Shown: positions 24,157 to 36,100 of the stretch, one piece after another
Layout: each line of letters opens with the position of its first letter
Numbering within the stretch: position 1 is the first letter of the stretch
Assembly (NCBI GenBank): GCA_905221605.1
Contig: CAJNDS010002634.1
Span: forward strand, 2,005,077-2,069,076
DNA length: 64,000 nt
Origin: Symbiodinium natans
Lineage: Eukaryota > Sar > Dinophyceae > Suessiales > Symbiodiniaceae
Direction of reading: 5' to 3'
Made by a program: the position numbers and the translations under genes
The notes under the pieces: model-generated
Databases searched by the model: none
The model's input: only the letters and a program-made list of their open reading frames with translations
Told to the model about the DNA's origin: nothing

Positions 24157-24393
24157 TTATGTGTTTAACTCACGTTTCCTTTTATCATTGTATGCTTTCA
24201 TTCCATCAAGACATTCACTGCAAGTAACCGTGGTTCTACACTGCATTAAATACCTACCCGTTTTACAATAAAAATTTCTTTTGAAATGCACTAAATTCTT
24301 CCAGTCTTTGCATCTGACACACTGCCTTTCACAATGAGGAGGACGGCACTCAGTATTAAAATCCATGGTTATCTTATCAACAAAAATTGTCAT
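24157..24393 (-). CDS. Small Cys-rich zinc-finger-like protein in the AT-rich island
   Basis: A 78-residue frame with an ATG start. From residue 18 it has CRPPHCERQCVRCKDW, a Phe about 12 residues after the CxxC, then a second Cys cluster (CRTTVTCSEC) and a basic tail with KAYNDKRKREL. The layout CxxC, central F, CxxC, then Tyr and basic helix is the small zinc-binding fold common in phage and large-DNA-virus genomes and near HNH-type proteins. This is motif reasoning only: a specific function cannot be given. The gene is AT-rich like the island and unlike its surroundings. Confidence 0.5.
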   Translation of the reverse strand: MTIFVDKITMDFNTECRPPHCERQCVRCKDWKNLVHFKRNFYCKTGRYLMQCRTTVTCSECLDGMKAYNDKRKRELNT

Positions 24394-24572
24394 ACTACAT
24401 TATTTTACAATATTTGTCATAATTCATTAATTATGATAAACATTGTTTCAAACTAATTAACCATTACCATGTTCTTTTGACATGCGTATGGAAGGCACAC
24501 TGGGGAAATGGGAGAAATGCTGTATGTGGGGCGGTGTCATTCTATAAGTAATTCACTCTTGACAACATTATT

Positions 24573-24797
24573 TTAGCAATTCTTCCAGCTGAGAAAACCC
24601 AAACAACAATTTTTAAATCGCTTGTTATATTCTTCATAATGATAATGATCCTCTAGTTTATCTAGAATAGCACTTAATCTGGCGTTATACATTCTTATAT
24701 TTCTTCTTTCCGCCAGCCAATCTGCTTTATTTTCTTTGTTTTCTTTCTCAGGAAACAAACAATCCATATTTAGATTATTATACAATTTTCTTATCAA
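24573..24797 (-). CDS. Hypothetical small protein in the AT-rich island
   Basis: A frame of up to 74 codons. The given start is a TTG, so a start at the internal Met 11 (MDCLFPEKENKEN) is more likely. It is charged and helical (WLAERRNIRMYNARLSAILD), with a Cys/Trp-containing end. It overlaps by a few bases the end of the coiled-coil frame upstream of it on the same strand, as in compact viral gene sets. The family is not recognised. Confidence 0.4.
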   Translation of the reverse strand: MIRKLYNNLNMDCLFPEKENKENKADWLAERRNIRMYNARLSAILDKLEDHYHYEEYNKRFKNCCLGFLSWKNC

Positions 24798-25160
24798 TTT
24801 TAAACTTCAATTCTTCAATCTCTACTTCCAATCGTTCTATGTCTATCTGAATACATTCAATGTCTGTCTCGGTCATTTCTATTCTCTGTTCGCATTCCGA
24901 GGGTGTTATACCATGAGTTCCAAAACCAGTATCACATATTTCAACGCTTCCTGTTTGATTATACTTTTTGAATATCTGGTTTTCATCGGGTGATACATGT
25001 CGTCCTGTTGCTCCAATTTCATATTATGCCTGTCTTCCACAATGTTCGTTGTTATTATGGTATTTTCTTTGACCGTTTTTGTTTCCTCATGATAAGATTG
25101 TCTGTTACATCTACAAGGGATACAAGATACACCTTTAGAATTAATGAAAAACCCGCTCAT
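24778..25160 (-). pseudogene. Cys-containing plus coiled-coil protein, apparently split by a frame change
   Basis: The N-terminal frame (25,160 down to about 24,906) begins with MSGFFINSKG, has a CIPCRC cluster and then a Lys/Glu-rich stretch. A second frame, open from about 25,032 to the stop at 24,778, carries a typical coiled coil rich in I, E, L and K (IERLEVEIEELKFKI). The two overlap in different phases over about 125 bp, which suggests one protein broken by a small indel, or two overlapping genes. The family is unknown, and it is probably part of the same foreign island. Confidence 0.4.
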
Positions 25161-25436
25161 TTATATAATTTACATGTTTAACATTTTTATATAAACGCAG
25201 AATGCCTTAAGAAGAACCAACAAACTACTAGACCTGAACCCTAGACCCAACGAGCCTTTTAATACTCAACCGAAACCACACCCAAAACTGCAACCCTTTT
25301 GCAACCCCATCCCAAGCCTCTAAGCCGGGGTAACCTTGACGGCAGTTTCGTGAAACAAAGGCAAGCGCTTTGCGTCCGTAAGGCGAGGGCTCAATCCTGT
25401 GCTGCTGTCCCCCGTGCATTCTGACACTGTTGGGCC

Positions 25437-25823
25437 ATGTTTTGCGCCACGCTGGTTCTATCGGTGCTGCTCTTTTCCACAGGGGAGGGCCTGAACAAGG
25501 AAGGGTCTCCATGCTCACCGGAGCCTACAATCCGGGAGTTCCTCATGGAGTGCAAGGGTTCTCGACCGTACCATAATGAATGTTACAGAGACCTCCTCAT
25601 CTTTAACGACACAGCAGTACCTTGGAAGTGCAAAGTCGCCTGGCGAGAATGTATGGATCAAAGCCGCTTGATTTTGGCCCAAGTGGAAAAATTGCACCGC
25701 AAAGAAGGCGCGACATTTCGGGAGGATGGTTCCATCTTGCAGGAAGCTCAAAACTTTTGCTGGGCAAGGCTAAGAGAATGTGATCTCCAGTGCGTACTCT
25801 CAGCTGCTGGCTGGTATTTCTAG
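25437..25823 (+). CDS. Secreted small Cys-rich protein
   Basis: A 128-residue single-exon frame with an ATG. Residues 1-18 form a signal peptide (hydrophobic ATLVLSVLLFSTG core). The mature part has eight cysteines (about residues 26, 39, 49, 65, 72, 108, 115 and 119), an even number consistent with four disulfides, and two Trp-Cys or Cys-Trp pairs. GC content matches the host, unlike the AT-rich island just to the left. It lies between the outer inverted repeats, so it may be captured cargo. No family is recognised. The opposite-strand frames at 25,515-25,751 and 25,603-25,872 are shadows. Confidence 0.55.
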   Translation: MFCATLVLSVLLFSTGEGLNKEGSPCSPEPTIREFLMECKGSRPYHNECYRDLLIFNDTAVPWKCKVAWRECMDQSRLILAQVEKLHRKEGATFREDGSILQEAQNFCWARLRECDLQCVLSAAGWYF

Positions 25824-26196
25824 GAAGTGGCAGGCAATGAAATGAGCTGCACATGAGCCAACACCATGCCAAAATGTCTGTTCACTGGCCGTGCTTCTGT
25901 GATGATTGTTCACAATAGCGAAGGCATTATGATCCATTGTCGGGGTCACCTAAAGTCGTAAAGTCTCTGTTTTCTGGAGGGATGGTACCGGCCATTGCAT
26001 CACGGGTTATTCAATTCATCCTGCATGAGTACTCCTAGGGGTAGTGGCGGTGATCTAGTCTGGAGGTGACTTGAGGCATTAATTCTGGTACATGGGGGCG
26101 ACGTAGGGGGGAGTATAGGAATAGTCTTCTAATGGGTTGACTGGTCGCATTATTACCCAAAATGGGCAAGGGTTCTGCTAACTGTTTAGGGGTTTT

Positions 26197-26530
26197 TAGG
26201 GTTTAGGCGTTAGGGTTTAAGAGTCCTTAATGGGGATTAATAGTAGGGGGCACGTGGCCTGAGAGGCTTTTTCTATGGTTGACTGGCTTTTTGATTTTTT
26301 TGGGAGGAAAGGCAGGGGGCGCGCTATCCTTCGCCGAAGCTTCTTTTACTGCCAAATGGGTGACGAAGGTTATAGGAAGCCCTGCTGCTTCCTTCAGGCA
26401 CCGTGAACATTTTTTCAAAAATGGCATCGTCGTTGGTTCAAAAGGAGGAACCCTGAACCCTAGACATCCGAAAGCAACCCCAAAGCCTAGACCCTAAACC
26501 CTACGTAAACCCTAAACCCAGCCCAAGAAC
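26197..26530. other. Spacer between the 2.4 kb element and the exon cluster
   Basis: A few TTTAGGG units, a low-complexity frame and a CCCTAAA patch at about 26,483-26,515 directly before the next exon. Nothing else is supported. Confidence 0.5.
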
Positions 26531-26541
26531 CTTGTTCCAAG

Positions 26542-26696
26542 GATGCGATCAAGCCTTTGCTTCACCAAGACAGGCAATTGGAGGATGGCCCGCCGCTGGC
26601 GTTCAGTGTGGAAGCTTTCCTGGGAGAAGTCTGCCCCTCACCCGCATCTCTGACCCTCATCCTCACATTGGAGCAAGTTTCTCACTGCTTTCTTGA
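26542..26696 (+). CDS. Exon, N-terminal arm of the giant gene (assigned by position)
   Basis: The frame reads DAIKPLLHQDRQLEDG, then AFSVEAFLGEVCP and LTLEQVSHCFLE. It ends in a textbook donor, TTGA|GTAAGT, at 26,697. The start is approximate (after CAAG at about 26,540), with a CCCTAAA patch just upstream. The opposite-strand frame at 26,638-27,024 is a shadow. Confidence 0.65.
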
Positions 26697-29600
26697 GTAA
26701 GTGGATCTTGGACACCGGAGGAAACGAATGGTCAGGCCTTTGCTTGGTTTCCGGGTTCGGGCAAGTCAGGATCCAACTGCTTGAGTCCACATCCGACGCT
26801 GGCCGGATCCAGATCTTCAGCGGCCGATACTGCCAGAACTTGAGTTTGGAGGAGTTCGAGCTGGTACTCCGCGAAGTGCCCCTCCAACTCCCATGCCGTC
26901 CCAAGCCCAAAGTGCTCAATCTTGAACCCCTCAACCCTGAACTGCTGGAGATGTCTAGGGCATGGTGAGGCTTGGGGTTTGAGGCTGTAGTATGCGCCAT
27001 ACTTTGCCAGGTGTCTTCCGGCACATTCTATTCCAGGTTGCGCCTGGAGTTCTGGAAGACTCTGGCGGATCCCGTAGCACAACGCCTCGGAAAGACAAAC
27101 TTCTCGGAGTTTGTGCAGAAGATGCACACGAACTCCGCCGACTTGGTCCAGTCCTGGCCGCAGTTGGCAGTGACTTTGCTCAGGGTTCTCCGTGCAGCCT
27201 GCGGACCCCGAGCTACAGCCAGGCCGATTGAAATGGGGCTTGGACTCGTCACAGCGCTTCGGATTGCACAGGGACTGGGCGAGGAATCATCGGAGCTGCA
27301 GCATGAGGTGGATGCCTTGGCAAGGGCCATCCGAGAGACGAAGTTTCAAGGTACAGTTGACCTAGTTGCTTGGATGCCTGCATTTGAAGCCCTGGCGGGT
27401 GCGGCTGGCTTGAAAGATGCCTCTCAGCTGGCAGCAGCTCTGCTGCACCAAGCAGGCATACAGCAGCTCTTGGACCTGCTTGGTGCCCGGCCATTTCCTA
27501 CCTGGCCCTTCCAAGACTTGTTCCTCGCGCACGCCCAGGACGTAGCTTGCAGACACTATCAGCGTCAGGCAGCACAAGCCGCAGCAAAGTTGCTCGACGA
27601 CCTGGAGCGATGTGCCACCGCAGAGAACACGACCGTGTGTGTGCCCTGGACACCACTTTGTCGATGCGTTTCTTTTGCCATGTTGGTTGAGATTGGTAAC
27701 GGTTTGATTGTCATGTTGTGCTCTTCTCTTGAGGAGTTTGAGATAGGTGCGCAGCTACAGGTGCGCCTGATGGCATGCATCGCCAGCCTCAGCGTGGACG
27801 AGTGGCAGAGAGCCATCGTGGACGAGGCGTGCTTGCGCTTGCCGCGCTGGTGTCGGTTTAAAGTGGAGCGCATCAATGAACTTCATCAAAGACTGCGCAG
27901 CCGGCTACAGGAGATTTACCTGCAGGTCACCACTCTGGTGCTGCCAATGAGTGACTTACGGGATTTGGCTCGGGCTGGGAAACCTTTCTCTAGCGCCATC
28001 CGTTTGTTTGGGCTGGAGGACTCAGGATTTGCAGATGCACAGGCGCGCCTGGAGAAGCTGTGTCAGTCCCGAGATTCTCTGCAGCTGTTTCACGTGGTTG
28101 CTGCTTGGCATCCATACTTGTCGAAGCACTTGGAATCGAAACTTGGGACAGTAAAGCAGATGATGTCTGCTTGGGAGAGTACTCCAGCAAAGAGCTTGGA
28201 AGAGAAATGCGAAGAGATGATGCGAGACTTGCCGCCACGAGTGGTCGTCCATGCCTTGGATGCCTCAGCACGCGCGCGCACGGCCGCTCTCAACGATGTC
28301 ATCGACAGGCATGCACGCTCGATGCCTCAGCTGCCTGACTTTGTGGCAGACCTGCGTGAAGAGTGGTCGCAGCTGCTAAAGTCGCTGCAGAGTGGAGACA
28401 TCAGTGTCGCGCGGGTGGAGGCAAAAGCAATTCTCCGGCGCGGAGACGATGAGAGAGTGCTGCACTCCTGGCTCCGAGAAGAGATCCGACTCTGGGAAGG
28501 CCTCCTTGTGAACTCTCATGGGGGTCTACGATTTTCGGGGGTACCTTCTTTGGGGTCCTTATTTGAAGGGGATCCTACTATTTTGGGGTCTCTATCTGCA
28601 TTTAAGAACAAAGATAGGACATAACGACATTTGCATGCAGCACGCTGTGCCAATTCAAGCAAGACGTCCGCATCAATACCCAAGTCCACAGTCCAAAGCT
28701 GCCACCTCAGAGCACTTTCCTGGAGCCCTTAGAAACCCTGATGAAGAGATCCCAATTTAGGGTTAAGCAGAAGGGCTTCAGGTTTAAGTGGAGGTCCTTG
28801 GGGCAGGCGACTCATCAGGGTGTAGGGTTTAGGGTTTGGGGTTTCGGGTTTAGGGTTTAGGGTTTAGGCACACAACACCCTCTACACCACACTCACCACA
28901 CCCTCGAAACCCTGAACCTGCCACAAGCCATAAACAGTCTAACCCCGCCCTCCTCAGTACCCACCACAACCAGCATCCAGGCATTTGACTCATGAGCGCC
29001 CGCACCTCCACCCAAAGACAGTTGCACTGGCCCCTAAACCCTAAACCCTAGACCCTAAACAAAAACCCGAAACCTTAAACCCTAAACCCTAAACCCTAAA
29101 CCCCTGATTTCTCCCAACATCCATCCACCCCCAAAGCCCCTGCGTCAGGTTTGGAGCCAGGGACTTCTTGCGGAGAGCAGGGCGTGCAGCGCATTGCCCA
29201 GGACACCGGTCATGGTCACCTAATTAACCTCAATGCTGCTAAAAAACTCTACTTTCTTAGCTCCCTGAACCCTTGAGTATGAGCCCCCCCTTGTATAGCT
29301 CTCACCGACATACGCGTACACAAGCCAAACCACAGGATCTTGTTGCCCTGGACCAATTTGGCGGCTTTCGTGACCTGGTGAACGGTGTGGGCAGCTTGCT
29401 GAAGGACAGGGGGAAAAAACTCGGCGCGGGAGGTTCTCATTCAGTGGGTTGTGAAAAGCAGGGTGTTCGATGGCGTCTTTTTTCGGGCACGTAGAGGTAG
29501 GGTTCTTGCACTTGTCAGGATTTAGGGTTTGTTTTTTTTGTCGGGTTCGGGGTTTAGGTTTCGCTTTTTTTGCAGCATGTCACTATGCCTGAGGCTTGTC

Positions 29601-30060
29601 ATCGTGGGAAGTCCGAACGGATAAAGATTGGGGTTTTACCTGCAGCGTGCTGAACTTGTACTGGCGACCTGCCAGAAGGATGTGATAGCTACCGGCAGAA
29701 GTCAGGAGGAGGGTTGAAAGAGGCTATGGGGAGGGGGCGGGCTGGTCTTTAAGCGGGCGGGGAACAAGTAGGTCTGTACATGTCCCAGGGCCCATTGCCC
29801 TACAGAATCGGCAATCTCTTTACGGCAAGGGGTTTTTTGTGTTGCGGCACATCCGCTTCCCTCCAAACCCTGTCAAGCCTGCCCGTGCAGTCCAGCAGAC
29901 GTCATGGGCACGTTTTGGATTCCACTCGGACGACACAAACTCCATTTCTACACCAAAGAGCCCCCCCCCCCCCGGAACCCAACATCCTCAAACCCATAAA
30001 GTCCCCACCTTTAACCATTAAATGCTCCCCCTCAACCCTCAACCCTCAACCCTCAACCCT

Positions 30061-30154
<94 letters not shown>

Positions 30155-33100
30155 ACCTGAACTCCAACATCCATGGAGGAGCTGCAGAAGTTTGATCAAC
30201 TCGTGGCAGATGACGACCTGCTCCGCGAGCCGCTTGCTTGTTGTTTAGGGTTTAGGGTTTAGGGTTTAGGGTTTAGGGTTTAGGGTTCAGGGTTTAGGGT
30301 TCAGGGTTTAGGGTTTAGGGTTTAGGGTTTAGGGTTTACACTACATTGTTTCTAAAGGTTTGGGATTTGGGGGGTTTCCAAAATTAGGGTACCTTATTGG
30401 GGTCCTTATAAAAGTTTTGGGGGTCCTCCTATTTGGGGTCCATATTCGGGGTCCCCTACTTTCGTAAACCCTCATTTGAGGCTTCTGCTACCAAACCACC
30501 CAGACCCAACCCCGGCGAAGAGGTTGGTTTTGGGGACTGGGGTTTAGGGCTTTTGGCCGAAGCCTTCCAGCGTTCAAGGTCCGGGAGTGGTTGCATCCCT
30601 CCAACTAATACCAGGACCAAACCCTCCCTCAACCCCAAAATCTTCTCAGCGACCTTGCTTTCAGAGGTACTTCCCAAAAATTCAATGGTTCCTATTTTCC
30701 TAATTAATTATTATCGGAACCACCAGGAATTCAAAATTAAAAGGAATGTCTCTAATTTTGGCAAACCTCCACATCTGCAAGGTTCTCGAGGATGCAGGGC
30801 CAGGTGAAGAAGTTCGACCCAGACGCCTGGGCTTCGTCAGTCAGGGTTTGAGGATTTGAGGGTTATAAGGTCTAGAGTTTGCATGGGGTCTAGCGTTAGC
30901 ATGTATGGTTTATATGTATAGGGCTAGGGAAATTTTCGTCGGGTCTCAAGGCATGCGGTGTTGTTCGAACCTGGAGTTAATATTCAAACACACGAAGCCA
31001 ATCCCCGTCAACCCGCAAACATTGGGAGACCTTAAGAACCCAATACCTACTTTTTTGTAGGTTACCAAAGAATCTTGAACGGGGTGTTAGAATAAGAGCC
31101 TACAAACAGGTAGGAGTGGGGTTCTTAAGGGAAGCTTAACGTTAAGTGTTCCTTGCCGCTTAATTAGTGTTGCTTCAGCGAGGGTTTGTTTTCTGGTGCG
31201 ACCTATGGTTGCTGCACACGGCTAGCCCATCGCAGAAGCTCTGGATAATCTGGGCTTGCATTGCTCCGCACCCTATGTCTCTCCTGATGTCGAGCGCCTA
31301 CTTGGTTTGAACAACAGTTAGGAGTTCAGGGCGTCGAGTGACACCGGAGCTCGGTTCCGGGTTTAGCAAAAGGGCGTTGAGAGACTTACGAGCTACTTGG
31401 ACAGGAATCCGTCGCCCTGAAGATGATGAAGAGCTATTCCCACTCCAGCGTCGTGGGAATTCCCGTGCGCTCCCCACAGGCCGAGGCCGTCCAAGCCCTT
31501 GTTCGTGTTGTTGGTCGAGGAAGGTCGCTAGCAAGCGGCTTGGTCGAGCTATGCAAGACCTGCTATTTGATTCTGGACCCTAAGCCCTAGGCTCTCAGCC
31601 GTAAGCCCTAATTCAGCCGGATATCTAGCGGGGCCTGTAGTGCAGCGCACGCTTGGAGTCTAGAATACCCTTGCTTGGTCCCCCCCCACCTGTGCTGAAA
31701 GCCCGTCTTGCGACGGCGAAATCTTAAACTAGATTTGGAGTACTATACTTCAATACTTTTTTGGCTCTGGGTTCCGATTATCGCTACGTATACCGAAAGA
31801 GTATAAGCCTTTTTCCAGGGTCTGCTCCAAAGTAGGGTAAAACAACACAGGCATGATTTTGGACAGCGATCCGGCTTTGGCATTCCTGAAGGACAAGATC
31901 AGATTCCAGGAGCTGGAAATCATGGCGTCTCGGGCCTTGCACTCTGCAATTCCCTGATTTTCCTGCATCTAGCACACGGTGCACATCAGCCTCTATCCGT
32001 CTTGCAGAATTTTACCTACAATCTAGGACTCTTCAGGCTTGATTTGGGGTTCTCTGCTCGGAGCAGCGCGTTGTCGTTGGCAGTTCGCTTTTGGTGAGCC
32101 GGTTTCTTGGTTTCCGAACCCCGAGCCGATCTGCCAGAAGTTCCAGAATCTCAGCCCTAAACCTGAAACCACGTGAGGTGCGCGAGAACGCCACCGACCT
32201 CCAGACCTCCCAACGCCAGGCGCTGCACGAGCTGGCTGGACTGAGGCATGCACAATGCTGCACGGGGGGCAAGGGATGGGGGATAGGGAGCCCCTCTGAA
32301 GTTCACTGATATCTGCAATATCAGGATGATCAGCACGGACACGGAAGCGACCCCAACTCATTAATCTGCAACTTTCTTGCCTTCACAGTTTTCTCTAAAC
32401 TCTGAACCCTAAACTCTATCCCCCAAGGAAAGCAATACATGTTTGTTGGCTGCAGTCAGTTCCAATTGGCGACGTAGCCCCTCAACGCTCCAAGCTGACA
32501 GGCCATTCCTTGAGGACGTTCTCATGACAGGCCCTTCACGGTTCGGGTGTTGGGGTGCTCAAAGGCCACAGCATTAGGCTTTAAGGTCGCGAAGAGATGG
32601 TTGAAGAGGTAATGTTGACCTCGTAATAATAAACCCCCCCCCCCTTCAATCAAACCCCCCCAAATAGAGTAGGGCCCCTTTGAATAAGGATTCCTTTCCT
32701 TAGAGCCCCCCTTCAATCAAACTCCCCCAAAAAAAACCAGCCCCGACTTGGCGTACTTTATTCCCAGGGCTTTATTATTGCGGCCGGGACCCCTGGCGCA
32801 CTTTAATATCAGGGGGTTCAATAATACGAGGTTAACATTAGGATTGCAAGCCTCCAGGGTGTTGCAAGCTTCAAGGGCATTTCGCAGTCGGGGAAACAGC
32901 TGGGTTGTTGAGCACACGAGAGGCAGAGGGAACGAGAGAGAGGCCTCACGAAAGCTGTGGGCTTTAATTAAGGGTTACGGAGGCAGTGCATTCGCCACGT
33001 TTTCTCGGCGCAAGGTGTTGGAATCGACTCGTTCATACATTTTGCATCAAAGAATATCTGTATGAGTCCAACCGATCCCACATCAGTCCTACTTGAACGG

Positions 33101-36100
33101 GCTGCCCATCTCCTGTCCAGCAGCAGGTGGACACTCGATTGCATCTTTGGCTGAGGCAGGACGCGCCCTGTGTGGTTGACGAATGCAAATGCAGAAGCTG
33201 CTCCCCCCCTTACTGCTTGATTTAACAACATCCATATACATCCCAAAGCTTGAAGAGCCGAAGCCGTAGGTGGCACTGCGAAGGGGTTGCCATGCCTTTG
33301 CGCAGCTTAGGGTTTAGGGTTTAGGGTTTAGGGTTTAGGGTTTAGGGTTTAGGGTTTAGGGTTTAGGGTTTAGGGTTTAGGGTTTAGGGTTTAGGGTTTA
33401 GGGTTTAGGGTTTGTTTAGGGTTTAGGGTTTAGGGTTTAGGGCTTCGGGTGGCTTTACCTCCCTTTTCCTGTGTTCAGGCAATTGGCCAGCACATTGCAG
33501 ATGAGCGACCCGGTTCAGGGCATTTGCTGCAGCTCCTGGGGCGTGCCTTGTTGGCACCTGCTGGCTCTAGCTTGGTTGAGGGTTTAGGGTTTAGGGTTTA
33601 GTTTAGGGTTTAGGGTTTAGGGTTTAGGGTGCAGGGTTACTTTTTTGAATCTTGATAGGTGCAGCAGGTCTGAACTTCAAGGTCTCAATCGCCACTCTGA
33701 AATCAGAGGGAGGAGGCACTACTGTGGAAAACCCGCCGGGAGGATGCAACCAACAGAGAGCAGAACTGGCAAGAGCATCTTTCTGCTACCCCCGCAAAGA
33801 GCAGAGGCTTCTTGAAATTTCCCTAAACCCTAAACCCTAAACCCTAAACCCTAAACCCTAAACCCTAAACCTACCATGAAGTGCCATGAAGTGCCATGAG
33901 TCAATGAACACGGAGAGCTGTCGAATCGGCTCAGGAGCTGGCGAGCTCATTGATATAGCCCGCTGGCCTGCATCAAGAGCAGACCCATTTTAGGGTTTAG
34001 GGTTTAGGGTTTAGGGTTTAGGGTTTAGGGTTTAGGGTTTAGGGTTTAGGGTTTAGGGTTTAGGGTTCAGAACAAGGGTGCAGAAGGTTGAGAGCTTTGC
34101 ATTCAGGATATGGCCCTAGACTAAGGTCGGCCGCGTTTACAAGGATCTCTCGCAAGACGTTCGTGGCAGAGATGCTTCACTGATCCAGGACATGTGGGGT
34201 GGGACGTGGGAAGTTGGTGATGAAGCTCGTCTGTTGTTGCCCTCGCAGCTGTCGTGCCTTGGCTTGCGAAGCACGCTATCTTTTTCAAGCTGTGCTTGCA
34301 TCCCCGGCCCCGATGCCCTGCAAGCAGAGGTGCAGCTATGAAGAGCTATGCAGAGTGCGCGATCGCCTGCTCTTGGATCAGGAATTGGGTGATGCTCTGG
34401 ACACGGTGGCTTGCCTTCTGACAGTGGCTTTTCAGGTCCAGCAAGCAATCCACAATGCCCACTGTGGGTGAATCGCTTGAAATCCGTCCCCCTTCCGGCA
34501 AAACATTCAGAGTGAGCGGGGGCGCCGAGAGGATTTGGGGAAGTGATAAAACCCCGGATGGCCAGTGGGCTCCTCATTCCCTTTTTTTGAAGGTCAGGTT
34601 CTCTTCGTGGGCCCCATTGGCAGCATCCTCTCTTTTGCCTTTTTCCGCTTACAGCCATGCACGGCAGCCGGCAGAAGCTTAAGATGCTAAATGCGCCTGC
34701 GTGAGGGCCAGGGCGTCAAAGCGCAGCATTTCGAATTCCTGGCAAGGGGACGGCTAAGTGGGGGGGGGGGGGACGCTTACAGTCCGTGCGGTTTTACCAG
34801 TTGAGGCCAGGGCTTATACAGCCAACGCTGCTTCACGCGATCCCACACCTAAGCCTTAGGCTCAAAATTGCCCAAGAACCTTTTAATCATAAGGCGAGTC
34901 CTTGGAGCCTTGGGGTAATTGTGCTAAAGCCTTGAGAGCCGAAATCTCCAAACCGAAGAACCATCCAGGCAGCCTGCGAACGAAAGATGCGCGCGGACAC
35001 GTTGCACCTTCTTCTTCAGGCCTTGTCCTGCTCCGGTGTACGGCTTTTTGGTTGTTTAGGGTTTAGGGTTTAGGGTTCAGGGTTTAGGGTTTAGGGTTTA
35101 GGGTTTAGGGTTGAGGGTTGAGGGTTGAGGGTTGAGGGTTTAGGGTTTAGGGTTTAGGGTTTACAAAACCCTTTTGCATCCGGGCTTGGGAAGTCGGCCG
35201 GGGAAAGTCATACTTCTCCCTGCCCCCCCTCCCCCCCCTTCCCCCCACGTGAAGATATTGGCCATCAGACCCTGACCAAGGCCGTGGATTAGAGTAGCGC
35301 ACAAGGTCGCACCAGACCATAGAGGGGCCTTATTCGGAGTTAGGCCTTATTAGGAGTTAGGAGTGGATTGGAACGAACCATGTAAGGGTTCAACCTTTGG
35401 GGCCAAACTTGGATCCATTGAGACAGTCACGGGAGGTCACCGACCAGCTTGTGTCGAAGAGAAAGGCCTTGAAGCAGAGGGGACTACGAGTTCCCGGGAG
35501 CAGCACATTCAAACTCAGCCTCTTGATCAAGGTTACCAGTCATTTTGCCTCAAATACATGCAGTCCACTCTCATTTTTTGTTAGTCTGCTAGTTTGCTTA
35601 GGGCCTCTCTCTGTCCTAAGGCAAGTCCTTGCAGAAGCCATATCCGGTGATCGAGCAGATGAGCGCTTGCCTTCTCGAGTGGCAGGATAGCCTGACGTCC
35701 TGGGAAGCTGTGGACATGAGCTCGCGGATTGCGAATCCAGTTTTGAACCTCTTCACGCAGTCCAACATCCGTGCGCTCACTTCTCCGGAACTGCCTGAGA
35801 GTGATCTGGAATCCCTGCTTTGGAATTGGGATGCCACCTTGCAGAGACGTACAGAGCCAGAGCGGTTGCAACGCATTCGACACTTAGAGCGCTGTAGCGA
35901 AACGTTTTTTGCTGGTTGGATTGAGCAGTATTGTGCCTGCCTGTGGTAAAACCCTAAACTTCAAATTTGAAACCCTGCACTCACCAACTATAATTGAGCA
36001 CGGGTCCACTACTTATGAGAAGTTTCCGAACTTATTTCTGCGACCTATTGTTTTGAGGGTTGCCTGGAGTAGTGAAGAGTTTCTGGGCCGCAGCTAGAAC

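Larger units (their letters stand above)
24090..25210. other. AT-rich island of foreign character
   Basis: About 1.1 kb that is clearly AT-richer than everything around it, lacks telomere-like units and carries three or four tightly packed minus-strand reading frames. Sharp composition borders and compact coding suggest DNA from a virus, a virophage/polinton-like element or another mobile element carried inside the flanking inverted repeats. The source was not identified. Confidence 0.6.
23798..26183. mobile_element. 2.4 kb element bounded by ~65 bp terminal inverted repeats
   Basis: The left end (23,798-23,864) contains AACCCTTGCCCATTTTGGGT, CCAGTCAACCCATT and ATTCCTATAC. The right end (26,113-26,183) carries the inverse of all of these with only scattered mismatches, and both ends continue into AGTTAG. 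Inside are a miniature inner element (23,798-24,089), an AT-rich island with minus-strand ORFs (24,090-25,210) and a host-GC gene for a secreted Cys-rich protein (25,437-25,823). No transposase is recognisable, so it is either a non-autonomous DNA transposon or two related short elements that happen to bracket unrelated DNA. No clear target-site duplication was found. Confidence 0.6.

Noticed and set aside
29761-30160. 126-codon + frame ending in Ser-Thr-Leu-Asn-Pro-Gln repeats
   Set aside because: The second half is the translated CAACCCT array and the first half has no coding evidence.
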